A model generated the notes under the pieces. The model saw only the letters and a program-made list of their open reading frames with translations, had not been told where the DNA came from and did no database searches. A DNA stretch of 64,000 bases from Lycium barbarum (Eukaryota > Streptophyta > Magnoliopsida > Solanales > Solanaceae): the NCBI RefSeq assembly GCF_019175385.1, contig NC_083338.1, positions 66,310,884 to 66,374,883 on the forward strand, in the 5' to 3' direction. Within the stretch, counting starts at the first letter, position 1. Each line of letters begins with the position of its first letter. The position numbers were made by a program, and so were the translations under genes. This document shows positions 24,521 through 35,700 of the stretch, one piece after another.

Positions 24521-26328
24521 GATTATAGTGATTACAATGTAGCTTAATTGCGTATGAATTGATGATGTAGTTGTCGTGTGACTGCTGGTCGTAACTTACT
24601 GAAATTATATGAAAAGAAGACATGAAATAATGTGTAAGAATCGTATGTGGTTCGCTTGGTATGTTCGTAAACGTTTGCAAGAATTTCGGGCACTTTTATG
24701 TTGATCGGTTAGGGACTGTTTTGGATGCGTTGTTGTTTTCGTTATGTTGAAAAACTAATTATAGTTAAGAGTATACATCATGTTGTCATAGTAATTGGGC
24801 TGTTATAGAATCACTTTGATGAAGTATTACGACTATAGACTAATGAGAATAAAATAGAGGTGTCATAACCGCATGTAAACTATTATCGATTGTTGTAAGG
24901 TATGGGCTGATTTGAAACCGCATGCGGACTGTTTTGACACGTTGTTGTTGTTCTTATTGAACTTGGAAGATTAATGATAATTATGATTATGCATTGTGTT
25001 GTATGTTGGATGGACTGTTATAAAGTTGTTACATGCAAACGTTAAGGCTACAAACTATTAGGAATAACTTGAGAATGTAGTAGCCGTATGTGAATCGCTA
25101 TTGAATGTTGTGAATGTGGACTGTTTGGAATATTGTGTGGGCTGTCCGGGTTGGTATTGAATGTATAATTATTGATGTTGGATTGGTTGTATGTAGTTGG
25201 TTTGGATATAAGGAAAACGTCGTCTAAACATCTAGAAAGGAGTTACTAACGCTAGAATACGTTGAATCTCCCCGTAGCTTAACCGTAGTTGTTGGCGTCT
25301 TAATATAGGTTGAGGTATTATTGGGCAGCGTATACGTATTATGTGGCGAATAAGCGCTAAAGGTATGTGAAGTTAACCCTTCTTTCTTTTTGGCATGATC
25401 TTTGTGAAATGAATATACGATGTATATACGATTCCAAAGGGATTCCTATTCCTAGAACCACTAGGATGGCTAATGATCTTGATTCCTATAAATTATATAT
25501 TTTTGTTATATATTTTGCTATGTACATATGATTTCAAAGTTCCATTTTGATATAATCCACAGGGACATCTGAAAGGTATATGATATGACTATTATTTAAA
25601 TTTGCAAACGATGGTTTGTGTTGACTATTCTATTGAGTCCTTAAAAATGATTTGAATTGCATATAGTTTCTCACTACTCCGCTCGTGCATGCCTCAATAC
25701 ATCTTTCACCGAGTCCCGGGCCGGGTATGTTATCATGCACAGTTTCACTGCATTGTTCACCGAGTCCCTCACTAAAGGGCCGGGTACGGTATATATACAT
25801 GATGATATGATGATATGATGGTATGATGATCTGATGATATGACGATATGATGATATGATGACATGTTATGGTGGCCAGGAGGGCATATGATGACTTTATT
25901 CACCGAGCCCTCACTACAAGATCGGGTACGATATATATGCATATGATATATGATATTGACAAGAATGATTATGTTTCAAGGCAAGTGTTTCGTTATTCTG
26001 AACATTGTACTTGTTTACTGTACTCCTTATTTCAGTTATGATCCTTTTTCCGTATTTCACACTTTACATGCTCGGTACATATTCCGTATTGACCCCCTTT
26101 CTTCGGGGGGCTGCGTTTCATGCCAGCAGGTACAGATACGCGCTTTGGTGAACCTCCAGCTTAAGACTTCCCTTCTGCTATCGTGGAAAGTTCCGTTGTT
26201 CCGGAGCCCAGATTTTGGTATAGATCCTTTTTGATCTAAATATATGCATATGTTGTATATGGGTACGACGGGGCCCTGTCCCGTCATATTTCACTGTTGA
26301 AACTCTTAGAGGTCTGTGGACATGTATG

Positions 26329-28456
26329 TGTCACGACCCGGCTAGGGCCGCGACGAGCACCCGGTGCTACCCCACCCGAGCACCCCCTTATCGTACATAA
26401 GTCAGTTCGTGCTTTTCTTATCGTTAATCATATTGATCCCATTTGACGACCATCATCATTTAACATATCATAGGCATCTGTGCCACATCATAAGTACAAG
26501 GCCGACGTGGCTAACAAAAGATATACAAAACATTGGCCGACTTGGCCGAACATCTCTACCCACATACACATGACTACGAGCCTCTAAGAGTATGACATAT
26601 CGTATGAGCGGGACAGGACCCCGCTATGCCCATAATTATATACACAAAAGAATAAGTACCCAAAAGCTACGGCTCCGAAAGAAATGGAGCTCTGCTATGC
26701 AATCTCTGAATAAGCAGCTATGGATCAAGTCTGTCTTCCTGTGCACCTGCGGGCATGACGCAGCTTCCACAAACAAAAGGACGTCAGTACGAAGAATGTA
26801 CTGAGTATGTAAAGCATGATCAACATCCATATAGAAGCATAATAGATATCATATGAAAATAGTATAGGAGGGGAGACAGTAATATCATCATCATCATGTC
26901 GCTTACTTGCATACATCGTCGTTCGTATCCCATAATAATACCCGTACCATACTTGTGCTCATATTCGTATACATGTCCTTATTCGTATTCTTATACATAG
27001 TCTTATCACATTCATACTCATATTATATATAGAGTCATTTCATATACATAGCATTTACATAGCATACCCGACCTCATAGGATCGGTGTCTTATACATACT
27101 TGGCCAACCAAGGCTCAAGGTCATACATACCTGGCCCTACCAAGGCATCAGGGTTATCCGTACCATCTGCAGAGGTGTGCGCGCGTTTCGTAATCGTATA
27201 CATACTTTATACATAGTCATATACATATAGTCTTACCCGGCATCATAAGCTCGGGGTCTTATCATAGCCCTTCATAGGCATACATATACATATATCATAG
27301 CTCGTAAGCATCTCTAATCTCATTTTACTCTCGTCATCATTACTATCCACATCATTATCGTTACATCTACATTATGGACTTAATCGTCATACGAGGAACA
27401 TAGTATAATCATTGTACATATCAAGGGTCGTGAGCTTATGAGCTCGGAATGTCAACCATGTGAGGACAACATACTCATATAGAGGAATTAGGAATTTGGC
27501 CAAGAACCATGCCTTATGAAAGAAGGGTTAGCATTACATACCTTTCCGTCTAACTATTCTACACTTTCACGTTCCCTTCCAATGCTAGCGTTTATACCTT
27601 CATTAATATGATAACAATGGCCATTAGTCATTCACATTATCCACATTATCTAGATTCCTCAATTTGCCTCTAATTCACCCACATTCATGGTCATAACACC
27701 CATCTTCATCCGTTCGTCTAAAGTGTTTAGTTCATGATCTTAATACCATTTATAACACATTCATATCACAACCCAACAACATTCATAACTCAATTCAAAC
27801 TATTTCTCAAAATGTCACTATTCATCATTCATGACCTAGTTGACCACATTTTCTACAATCCATGTATTTTTATTCTCCAATACCTTAAACATCTTGTAAA
27901 AATCATGAATCTTACCTTAGAAGTTGTAGGAACAAGCTTTGGTTGATAATACTCTTCTTTGAGCAAAACCCTAGTTTTTCTCCATTTGGATTTCTTGACT
28001 TGGATGATCCTTGATGATTCCTTTATCCTTGATTCACTTGTCTTAATGTTATTGATGGCTTATAATCCTTGAAAACTCATATAATAAATGTAGAGAGAAG
28101 TTTTAGAGAGAAGTGGTGTAATGTTGTAATGAAATAAAATAAGTCTTGATCCTCATATTTAATGAATTGGTCCGTATTTGCACTTTACGACCACTGGCAG
28201 AAAGCTGAAGCTTTTGCATGGCAGTTTACGACTGCCAGTTTACGGACCGTATTGCACTTTACGGTTCGTATTTTGCAATATACGACCACTGGACAGTTTT
28301 GCCAACTTTCAATTTTTCTCATTTCTTGACTTTTCATTCTAATCATCCACATCCCTTTACATACATTTCCCATGAAACATTATACACTCGCACTCCTCGC
28401 ACCCATCATTAGTTCATTTACTTGCGTACCAACGGAAAATTTTCCGAGGTGTAACA
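26329..28456 (-). repeat. B2 3' LTR (family B, 2128 bp)
   Basis: It begins TGTTACACCTCGG on the minus strand at 28456 and ends GTCGTGACA at 26329. It lacks about 275 bp of the palindromic upstream array present in the other LTR (31284-31558). A palindromic remnant remains at about 28168-28290. Mid-LTR double hairpin at 26764-26803. Confidence 0.88.
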
Positions 28457-28505
28457 TTCTACCCCCCTTAGGAACATTCGTCCTCGAATGTTAAAGGCTT
28501 GGGGA
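28457..28505 (-). other. B2 polypurine tract and adjacent palindrome
   Basis: On the minus strand AAGGGGGGTAGAA abuts the 3' LTR, which is the expected plus-strand primer position. Just upstream AACATTCG and CGAATGTT form a palindrome around AGGA (28480-28499). The same pair occurs before the PPT of G and, one arm altered, F. Confidence 0.78.
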
Positions 28506-28662
28506 ATTCTATAAAAATTTCGCCAGAGTTTCCTCTGTAAAGTGGCACTACCACCCTGCCACAACAACCTACAATAACAATGCCTCACAGGGCAATAATA
28601 CAACAACACTAGAAATTTGGCCACACACGACCTGAATGTATAAAAGGGAAAACATGCATACC

Positions 28663-29748
28663 TTATGATTTTGACGTCTCATCTTGGACTTCTTCCAAGG
28701 GCTGAAATAAATGTGGGTATTTGGATCGTATATTCTCTTCCGCTTCCCATGTCATTTCCTCTCGATTGTTATTTCTCCACAGAACTTTAATTGAGGCCAC
28801 TTCTTTGTTTCTAAGCCTCCGTACTTGCCTATCTAATATGGAAATGGGTATTTCATCATAAGTTAACTTTTCAGTCACTTGAATATCATTCACTGGGACG
28901 ATCCTCGTAGGATCTCAAACACACTTCCGAAGCATCGAGAGATGAAATACTGGATGGACTGACTCCAAATCTGGAGGTAGATCTAGCTCATAGGCCACTT
29001 TGCCTATTTTGCGCACAATTTCGTATGGCCCAATATACCGGGGACTGAGCTTCCCCTTTTTGCCAAATCTCATCACGCCCTTCATCGGCGACATTTTCAA
29101 GAATACCCAATCTTTCACTTCAAACTCTAAGTCTCTTCGATGATTATCCACATAGGGCTTCTGACGACTTTGAGCCGCTAGCAACCGATCTTGTATGAGC
29201 TTAACTTTCTCTATTGCTTGCTGGACCAAGTCTGGCCCTATCAACTTAGCTTCTCCGGTTTCAAACCACCCAATTGGGGATCTACACTTTCGCCCATATA
29301 GAGCTTCATACGGTGCCATTTGAATGCTAGAATGGTAACTGTTATTGTAAGCAAACTCAATGAGTGGCAAATGGTCATCCCAATTTCCTCCAAAATCTAT
29401 CATACATGCCCGTAACATATCTTCAAGAGTCTGAATAATACGTCCAGCTTGCCCATCGGTCTGTGGGTGAAATGCCGTGCTTAGGCGCACTTGGGTCCCT
29501 AAACCTTCTTGGAAAGACCCCCAAAACTTAGCTGTAAACTGAGTTCCTCTATCGGAGATAATAGATACCGGAACGCCATGGAGACTCACTATCTCTTTAA
29601 GATAAAGCTTGGCATAATCTTCTGCCATATAGGTCGTTCTGACCGGTAAGAAATGCGCTGACTTTGTGAGTCTATCCACGATCACCCATATAGAATCATA
29701 TTTACGTCGAGAACGGGGTAACCCTGTAATGAAATCCATATTAATCAC
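28663..29748 (-). pseudogene. B2 integrase core, GPY/F module and chromodomain
   Basis: A 361-codon reading starts at MINMDFITGLPRS. The DDE core shows the first Asp in WVIVDRLTKSAHF, the second in ISDRGTQFTAKFW, and the Glu in LPLIEFAYNNSYHS. The GPY/F module reads GKLSPRYIGPYEIVRKIGKV. A chromodomain of Tekay type reads ISILDRQVRRLRNKEVAS, VLWRNNNREEMTWEAEE and YPHLF. Chromodomains guide integration to marked chromatin. A single TGA (28915-28917) replaces a Gly codon after the RKCV motif. Apart from that it looks functional in sequence, but it lacks its zinc domain and upstream pol. Confidence 0.9.
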
Positions 29749-29754
29749 TTCTGC

Positions 29755-31841
29755 TACATAAAAGAATAAGTACCCAAAAGCTACGGCTCCGAAAGAAATG
29801 GAGCTCTGCTATGCAATCTCTGAATAAGCAGCTATGGATCAAGTCTGTCTCCCTGTGCACCTGCGGGCATGACGCAGCGTCCACAAACAAAAGGACGTCA
29901 GTACGAAGAATGTACTGAGTATGTAAAGAATGATCAACATCCATATCGAACATAATAGATATCATATGAAAATAGTATAGGAGGGGAGACAGTAATATCA
30001 TCATCATCATGTCGCTTACTTGCATACATCGTCGTTCGTATCCCATAATAATACCCGTACCATACTTGTGCTCATATTCGTATACATGTCCTTATTCGTA
30101 TTCTTATACATAGTCTTATCACATTCATACTCATATTATATATAGAGTCATTTCATATACATAGCATTTACATAGCATACCCGACCTCATAGGATCGGTG
30201 TCTTATACATACTTGGCCAACCAGGGCTCAAGGTCATACATACCTGGCCCTACCAAGGCATCAGGGTTATCCGTACCATCTGCAGAGGTGTGCGCGCGTT
30301 TCGTAATCGTATACATACTTTATACATAGTCATATACATATAGTCTTACCCGGCATCATAAGCTCGGGGTCTTATCATAGCCCTTCATAGGCATACATAT
30401 ACATATATCATAGCTCGTAAGCATCTCTAATCTCATTTTACTCTCGTCATCATTACTATCCTCATCATTATCGTTACATCTACATTATGGACATACTCGT
30501 CATACGAGGAACATAGTATAATCATAGTACATATCAAGGGTCGTTAGCTTATGAGCTTGGAATGTCAACCATGTGAGGACAACATACTCATATAGAGGAA
30601 TTAGGAATTTGGCCAAGAACCATGCCTTATGAAAGAAGGGGTAGCCTTACATACCTTTCCATCTAACTATTCTACACTTGCACGTTCCCTTCCAATGCTA
30701 GTGTTTATACCTTCATTAATAGGATAACAATGGCCATTAGTCATTCACATTATCCACATTATCTAGATTCCTCAATTTGCCTCTAATTCACCCACATTCA
30801 TGGTCATAACACCCATCTTCATCCGTTCATCTAAACTGTTTAGTTCATGATCTTAATACCATTTATAACACATTCATATCACAACCCAACAACATTCATA
30901 ACTCAATTCAAACTATATCTCAAAATGTCACTGTTCGTCATTCATGACCTAGTTGACCACATTTTCTACAATCCATGTATTTTAATTCTCCAATACCTTA
31001 AACATCTTGTAAAAATCATGAATCTTACCTTAGAAGTTGTAAGAACAAGCTTTGGTTGATAATACTCTTCTTTGAGCAAAACCCTAGTTTTTCTCCATTT
31101 GGATTTCTTGACTTGGATGATCCTTGATGATTCCCTTATCCTTGATTCACTTGTCTTAATGTTATTGATGGCTTATAATCCTCGAAAACTCATATAATAA
31201 ATATAGAGAGAAGTTTTAGAGAGAAGTGGTGTAATGTTGTAATGAAATAAAATAAGTCTTGATCCTCATATTTAATGAATTGGAAAATCTGTGCTGGGTG
31301 AACAGTGGTCGTCCATGGAGATTTACGGACCGTATTCCACTATACGGCTCGTCCTCCATGGGCGTATTTAGCTATTTCCAGAACCAGAAGCTGGGCTGCC
31401 TTCATGGTGGTTTACCACCATAGTTTACGGGCCGTAAATCACTTTACGGTCCGTCCACCAGGTCGTATTTAACCATTTCCTCGGCTGGCAGAAAGTTGAA
31501 GTTTGGCATGCCAGTTTACGACCTGGCAATTTACGGACCGTATACCAGTTTACGGTCCGTATTTGCACTTTACGACCACTGGCAGAAAGCTGAAGCTTTT
31601 GCATGGCAGTTTACGACTGCCAGTTTACGGAACGTATTGCACTTTACGGTCCGTATTTTGCAATATACGACCACTGGGCAGTTTTGCCAACTTTCAATTT
31701 TTCTCATTTCTTGACTTTTCATTCTAATCATCCACATCCCTTTACACACATTTCCCATGAAACATTATACACTCGCACTCCTCGCACCCATCATTAGTTC
31801 ATTTACTTGCGTACCAACGGGAAATTTTCCGAGGTGTAATA
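29755..31841 (-). repeat. B2 5' LTR, truncated at its inner end
   Basis: It matches the 3' LTR from 26641 onward, beginning ACA(T/C)AAAAGAATAAG, so the last about 320 bases of the LTR and the PBS are gone. It holds the full palindromic array at 31290-31690. Mid-LTR hairpins at 29879-29920. Short frames inside are not genes. Confidence 0.87.
31290..31690 (-). promoter_or_regulatory. B2 LTR palindromic array, about four units
   Basis: Units built of TACGGACCGTA/TACGGTCCGTA flanked by GGTCGTAAA and TTTACGACC arms are separated by spacers such as CAGAAAGCTGAAGC. They form serial inverted repeats. The 3' LTR keeps only one to two units. Family F carries three units of the same design. Confidence 0.65.
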
Positions 31842-32147
31842 GTATATGGGTCGTATTCAGACGTGATCAGTTTTGTGTGTATTATCAGTATGCGTATTCT
31901 ATCGTTGTAGCAACCTCGCCGGTATGCAGATATTTTCATGTTGTGGTAGCAGCCTTGTCGGCTTGCATTTATATATATATAGTTGGGACGTTCCCACATG
32001 GTATGACAGCCTTGTCGGCTTATGTACTGCGTTATCTGTTGATAGTTGTGGACTGAACATATAGCTAACGGGTGTGTAACGGGTGCCCAGTTCGGGCTTT
32101 AGTCACGGCCTACACGGTTGGGTCGTGACAAAATCGAAACAGCTGGG

Positions 32148-32305
32148 CATTATACGCCCCAACATACTGGCTGTATAAATTATACTGGCTGTATGTTAGG
32201 CCGTATAATTATCCAAGAGGGGCATCACTCATACGGCCAAACATATGGCCCGTATAAAATGTACGGACCGTATGTTGGTCCGTATATGTTGGTCGGGACA
32301 GATTT
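32148..32305 (+). promoter_or_regulatory. G 5' LTR palindromic module and TATA region
   Basis: Two palindromes of ATTATACG, CATACTGGC and GTATGTTAGGCC blocks are followed about 15 bases later by AATTAATATAAGGACC (about 32311), a plausible TATA region. The module matches B1's LTR more closely than the surrounding LTR does. Confidence 0.6.
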
Positions 32306-34310
32306 TAGGAATTAATATAAGGACCTCTCTCTTATTATTTCATTTCATTTCCACTCTCCTCTCATCAAGAAACCTCTAGAATACTCTCATTTATTCATCC
32401 ACAACAAATCAAGGGAAATACATGATTAACTACATCAAAACCATGAAATCAAGCGTATGAAACCTAATAAAAGTTCATCTACACCAAGAAAACTCAAGGG
32501 AAGTAAGTTAGGGTTTTGGTGCAAGAAGAGAAGTTCCACTTAAGGGTTGTTCACCCATCTTCCAAGGTGCGTTTTATGATCATTCTTGATTGTTTAAGGT
32601 GTTGAAAGTTAAAAACACCTGGATTGAAGAAAGATATATAAAATGGGTCATAAATGTGGGAATAGTTACATTGTTGGGTGATGTTTGGATTGAATTATGA
32701 ATATTGGTATGTTGTGGTTGTAAGTATGTTGTGAATGACATTTAGGCCATGGAATAAGGATTATATATGATAAAACGCGATAGTGAACTATAACCACAAT
32801 TATGGAGAAATTGAAGAAGAATAGTGAAATGCGGATAATGTAGATGAATGATGATTGTTCTCTATTATATTGTGAATGTTGTTATGAATGTTTCGGAGTT
32901 GATATAGAGTATGGGAAAAGTAGTATAAACAAAGGAAATGCTTCCCAATTTTCTTTAGCTTTGGCAAGTGCGTTTAAGTAATCGCTTAGCTAATGTTCAT
33001 GCGACTTCTCTTGAAGGTAGAAACATAGGCATTGAAGGAGAACAAGTAAGCGATAGATTAGTTAACCGTAAAAGGTATGTGAGGCTAGTCCTTTCTTTCT
33101 ATGGCTTGAATCCTATAGCATGACTTTTTCCTTCTTCTTCATGATTCTCTTACATTCCGGAAAACTATGAGTTTATGTTCATGAATCGCTATATGAGATA
33201 AGAGATATGTTACGAGCCCAATAGTAATGATGATGATAAGCTTGAGTCTAAAGATTCTAGAGTTTATGATATGATGTTCCTATAAAGTTAATGATGTTGA
33301 TTATTGTATACACTCACCTTAACTACTATTTCCTTCAAGGTGAGGCAGAATGCTTATAAATGCTCCATAATTGAATCGGGGATTCACGACCTTATGTCAC
33401 CCCGATAGAGTATAATTGTCTTTAGTTTCCAGTCATGTATTATGATGATAATATGATAAGATTATGATAAGTCTATGAGATGTGCATGATGCTATTACAC
33501 CGCGCCTATATGGCCGGGCAGACACCGCTAAGGCGGGCAGCGTATACACCATGTCTAGATGGCATGGGCAGACACCACTAGTGGGCGGCCTGAGATGGTA
33601 CCCCGGACGCGGGAGGCCTGGACGCAGGCTAATGATTATCACACCGTACCTATATGGACGGGCAACTTATATATTTATGCATATATGTTGAGATGATGAT
33701 TATGAAGTAAGCAAGCATACATTACGAAGTAAGCCAGCATGCATTATTTCCTTTATACTTGACAGTCAGATACAGTTGTTCCTTATTGATGCTTCCTTTA
33801 TCTCATTGACGTGTTTTCATCACTTATGCCTCTCATACTCAGTACAATGTTCGTACTGACATTCGTTTTCTTTGGACGTTGTGTTCATGCCCACAAGTAT
33901 ACAGGGAGGTGATCTTGATCCAGACTCGTAGGAGCCAGTAGCTGATTTGAGAGCACTCCATTGTTTCGGAGGTGCTTTGATTGTTCTTTTGAGTACATAT
34001 GTTTATTTTGGGCACGACGGGATCTTGTCCCGTCTATATGTCTAGCACTCTAGTAGAGGCTCGTAGATATGCAGTGTGGGTTATATGGTCTCACAAGGTT
34101 ACTACTGTATATATGTATATATTAACATTTTGATAGCCGAAAGGCTTATGTCTATAAAAGTATTTATGTTCTCAAATGAAAAATGATTTTCTTATTATTT
34201 AAGCATGAATTTAATAAAAGAACTTTTAATGAGTATGATGAGTAGTAGAACGAGTGGTGCTCAGTGGTTTGCCCCAGGTACCCGTCACGGCCCCTAGCTG
34301 GGTCGTGACA

Positions 34311-34420
34311 CCGAACCTGCGATGGATTTTCCACAGGTGCAGCGTCACATCTGCGAGGGATTTCTACAGGTGGACATCGCTAGACAGATTCACCTTTTTA
34401 TTTTCCCAATTTGATTTCAT
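34311..34420 (+). other. 110 bp copy of G's right-hand flank in place of the PBS
   Basis: This stretch starts CCGAACCTGCGATGG and matches 57280-57389, which is D-LTR sequence beyond G's 3' LTR, with two differences. At 34421-34423 (TGT) it joins the G leader. The usual PBS and about 35 bases of leader (present in F at 37680-37715) are absent. Only a post-insertion copying event explains D sequence here. Confidence 0.85.
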
Positions 34421-34449
34421 TGTCTACGAGCCGTGTCATGTAGAGTCTT

Positions 34450-34482
34450 GTTTATGGTGTGTTGCGCGCCACACTAATAAAC
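34450..34482 (+). other. G leader hairpin with GCGCGC loop
   Basis: GTTTAT pairs with ATAAAC and GTGTG with CACAC around the loop TTGCGCGC. It is followed by the shared leader motif GCGATAGAGC near 34534. Confidence 0.58.
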
Positions 34483-34591
34483 AGGAGACTGCAGGCATCT
34501 AGGAAAATGACCATCTTTGATCTTTAGAGATCATGCGATAGAGCTGTGTTATAAGATTTTCCCCTCTTAATAGTGTGTTATGATTTCAGAA

Positions 34592-35283
34592 ATGCCGCCA
34601 AAAGGAAAAGCTACAGCCGCCCAGAAGGGAAAGACTACGACAAAAAGGCGGGTAGAAAGAGAGCCGCCAATGAATGTAGAAGAGGGCGAGTCACATAATG
34701 AGGCTCTATCTAACACTTCTTCGACCCCGCCCAATGTATAAGAATAAGGAGGAGCTTCAGCTCTAGTTCCTCCACTGGTTGCTTCGGGTCAACAAATGAC
34801 TGAGGCCATACATCTATTGACACAGTTGGTTGCCGCCCAGGTACAGCGGCAGAATGTGAGTTCAAGTGATCGGCCAGCTAGTACCAGAGCTCGTGATTTT
34901 ATGAGTTCAAATCTTCTGGAGGTTTTCGGGTCGAAGCCGGATGAAGACCCGCAAGGCTTTATTGATGAGATGCTGAGAACATTGAGGATTATTCATGCCT
35001 CTGAAACTGAATCCGTGGAGTTGGCATCATATAGACTCCGAGATATGGCAGTATTGTGGTACAATAATTGGCTAGCATCAAGGAAGGAAAATGTGCCTCC
35101 TCCCGTGTGGCAAGAATTTGTAGATGCTTTCATCCATCACTGTTTTCCACCCGAGGTCCTTCGAGCTAGAGCGGATAGGTTCTTAAATCTGAAGCAAGGA
35201 AATATGAGTGCCCGGGAATATAGCCTTCAATTTAATTCGTTGGCTATATATGCCCCGACTATGGTGGCCGACATGGGAGATAG
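34592..35283 (+). pseudogene. G gag, first part, split by F
   Basis: It starts [14 protein letters not shown] at 34592. Two TAA codons (34739-34741, 34745-34747) interrupt the Pro/Glu-rich N-terminal part. Then an open stretch gives the capsid core: [61 protein letters not shown] and APTMVADMGD. F inserted after GATAG (35279-35283), between the Met-Gly-Asp and Arg-Val-His codons; gag resumes at 50507. Confidence 0.88.
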
Positions 35284-35421
35284 TGTTACACCTCGGAAAT
35301 TTCTCCGTACTTGTATGATGAGTGGAATGATGAAAAGTTGAGTGAATGATGTTTTATTAAGTCGGGAATGGCTAATTAAGAATTTTTGGAAAATAAGAAA
35401 GTCGCGGAAAATTTTCTGTCC

Positions 35422-35700
35422 AGTGGTCGTATATGGCACTATACGGCCCGTAAAGTGATTTACGGACCGTATAGTGCAATCGTTCTTCAGCTGGCCAAAA
35501 ATCTCAAGTTCTGCCCAGTGATGATATGGTTAAATACGACCCAGTTTACGGCCCGTAAACTTGTATACGGTCCGTAAACCAGGTCGAAAACTACCATGTC
35601 CATCAGCCAAAACTTTCTGTCTTTGAAATGGTTAAATACGACCACAGTGGACGGACCGTAAATCAAAATACGGTCCGTATATGGTGGATTACGACCACTG
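35422..35700 (+). promoter_or_regulatory. F LTR palindromic array, three units
   Basis: Each unit has arms such as ACTATACGGCCCGTAAAGTG facing TTTACGGACCGTATAGTG. Spacers of about 50 bases such as CAGCTGGCCAAAAATC separate the units. The array ends about 35 bases upstream of the TATA-like site. The 3' LTR has the same array at 48293-48567. Confidence 0.68.

Larger units (their letters stand above)
26329..31841 (-). mobile_element. Element B2: young, internally deleted Ty3/gypsy element
   Basis: It inserted in E1 with flanks GTATG (26324-26328) and GTATA (31842-31846). On the minus strand the order is a truncated 5' LTR (31841-29755), integrase (29748-28663), PPT and a full 3' LTR (28456-26329). 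The PBS, leader, gag, protease, RT, RNase H and integrase zinc domain are missing through one deletion. The two LTRs are almost identical over shared parts, so insertion was recent; the deletion followed or accompanied it. Confidence 0.87.
22882..32130 (+). mobile_element. Solo LTR E1 (family E, about 3.7 kb) with B2 and a SINE inside
   Basis: It starts TGTTAGACCCCG at 22882 and ends GGTTGGGTCGTGACA at 32130. AAATC flanks it at 22877-22881 and 32131-32135. It is interrupted by B2 at 26329-31841 and by a SINE at 24247-24520. Its two parts match E2 in reverse complement across the whole length. No PBS or coding sequence of its own is present. A GATGATAT-rich stretch is at about 25800-25865 and mid-LTR hairpins at 26073-26109. 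Confidence 0.88.
22556..34310 (+). repeat. G 5' LTR (family C, about 2.5 kb, interrupted by E1)
   Basis: Parts are 22556-22881 and 32131-34310. It starts TGTTACACCTTGG and ends GGGTCGTGACA. It aligns over its length with the 3' LTR 54819-57279. By hand count the first about 326 bases differ at about 28 positions, while the last about 310 differ at about 14. The mid-LTR hairpins lie at 33840-33880. A GC-rich stretch with CCGGGCAGACACCGC and CGGGCAGCG inverted blocks lies at 33500-33660. Confidence 0.87.

Noticed and set aside
22556..34310. Reading this LTR as a separate solo LTR with its own CCGAA site at 34311
   Set aside because: CCGAA does follow at 34311, but gag starts shortly after and the same flank occurs after 57279; a copied flank in one element explains both better than two insertions at the same site.
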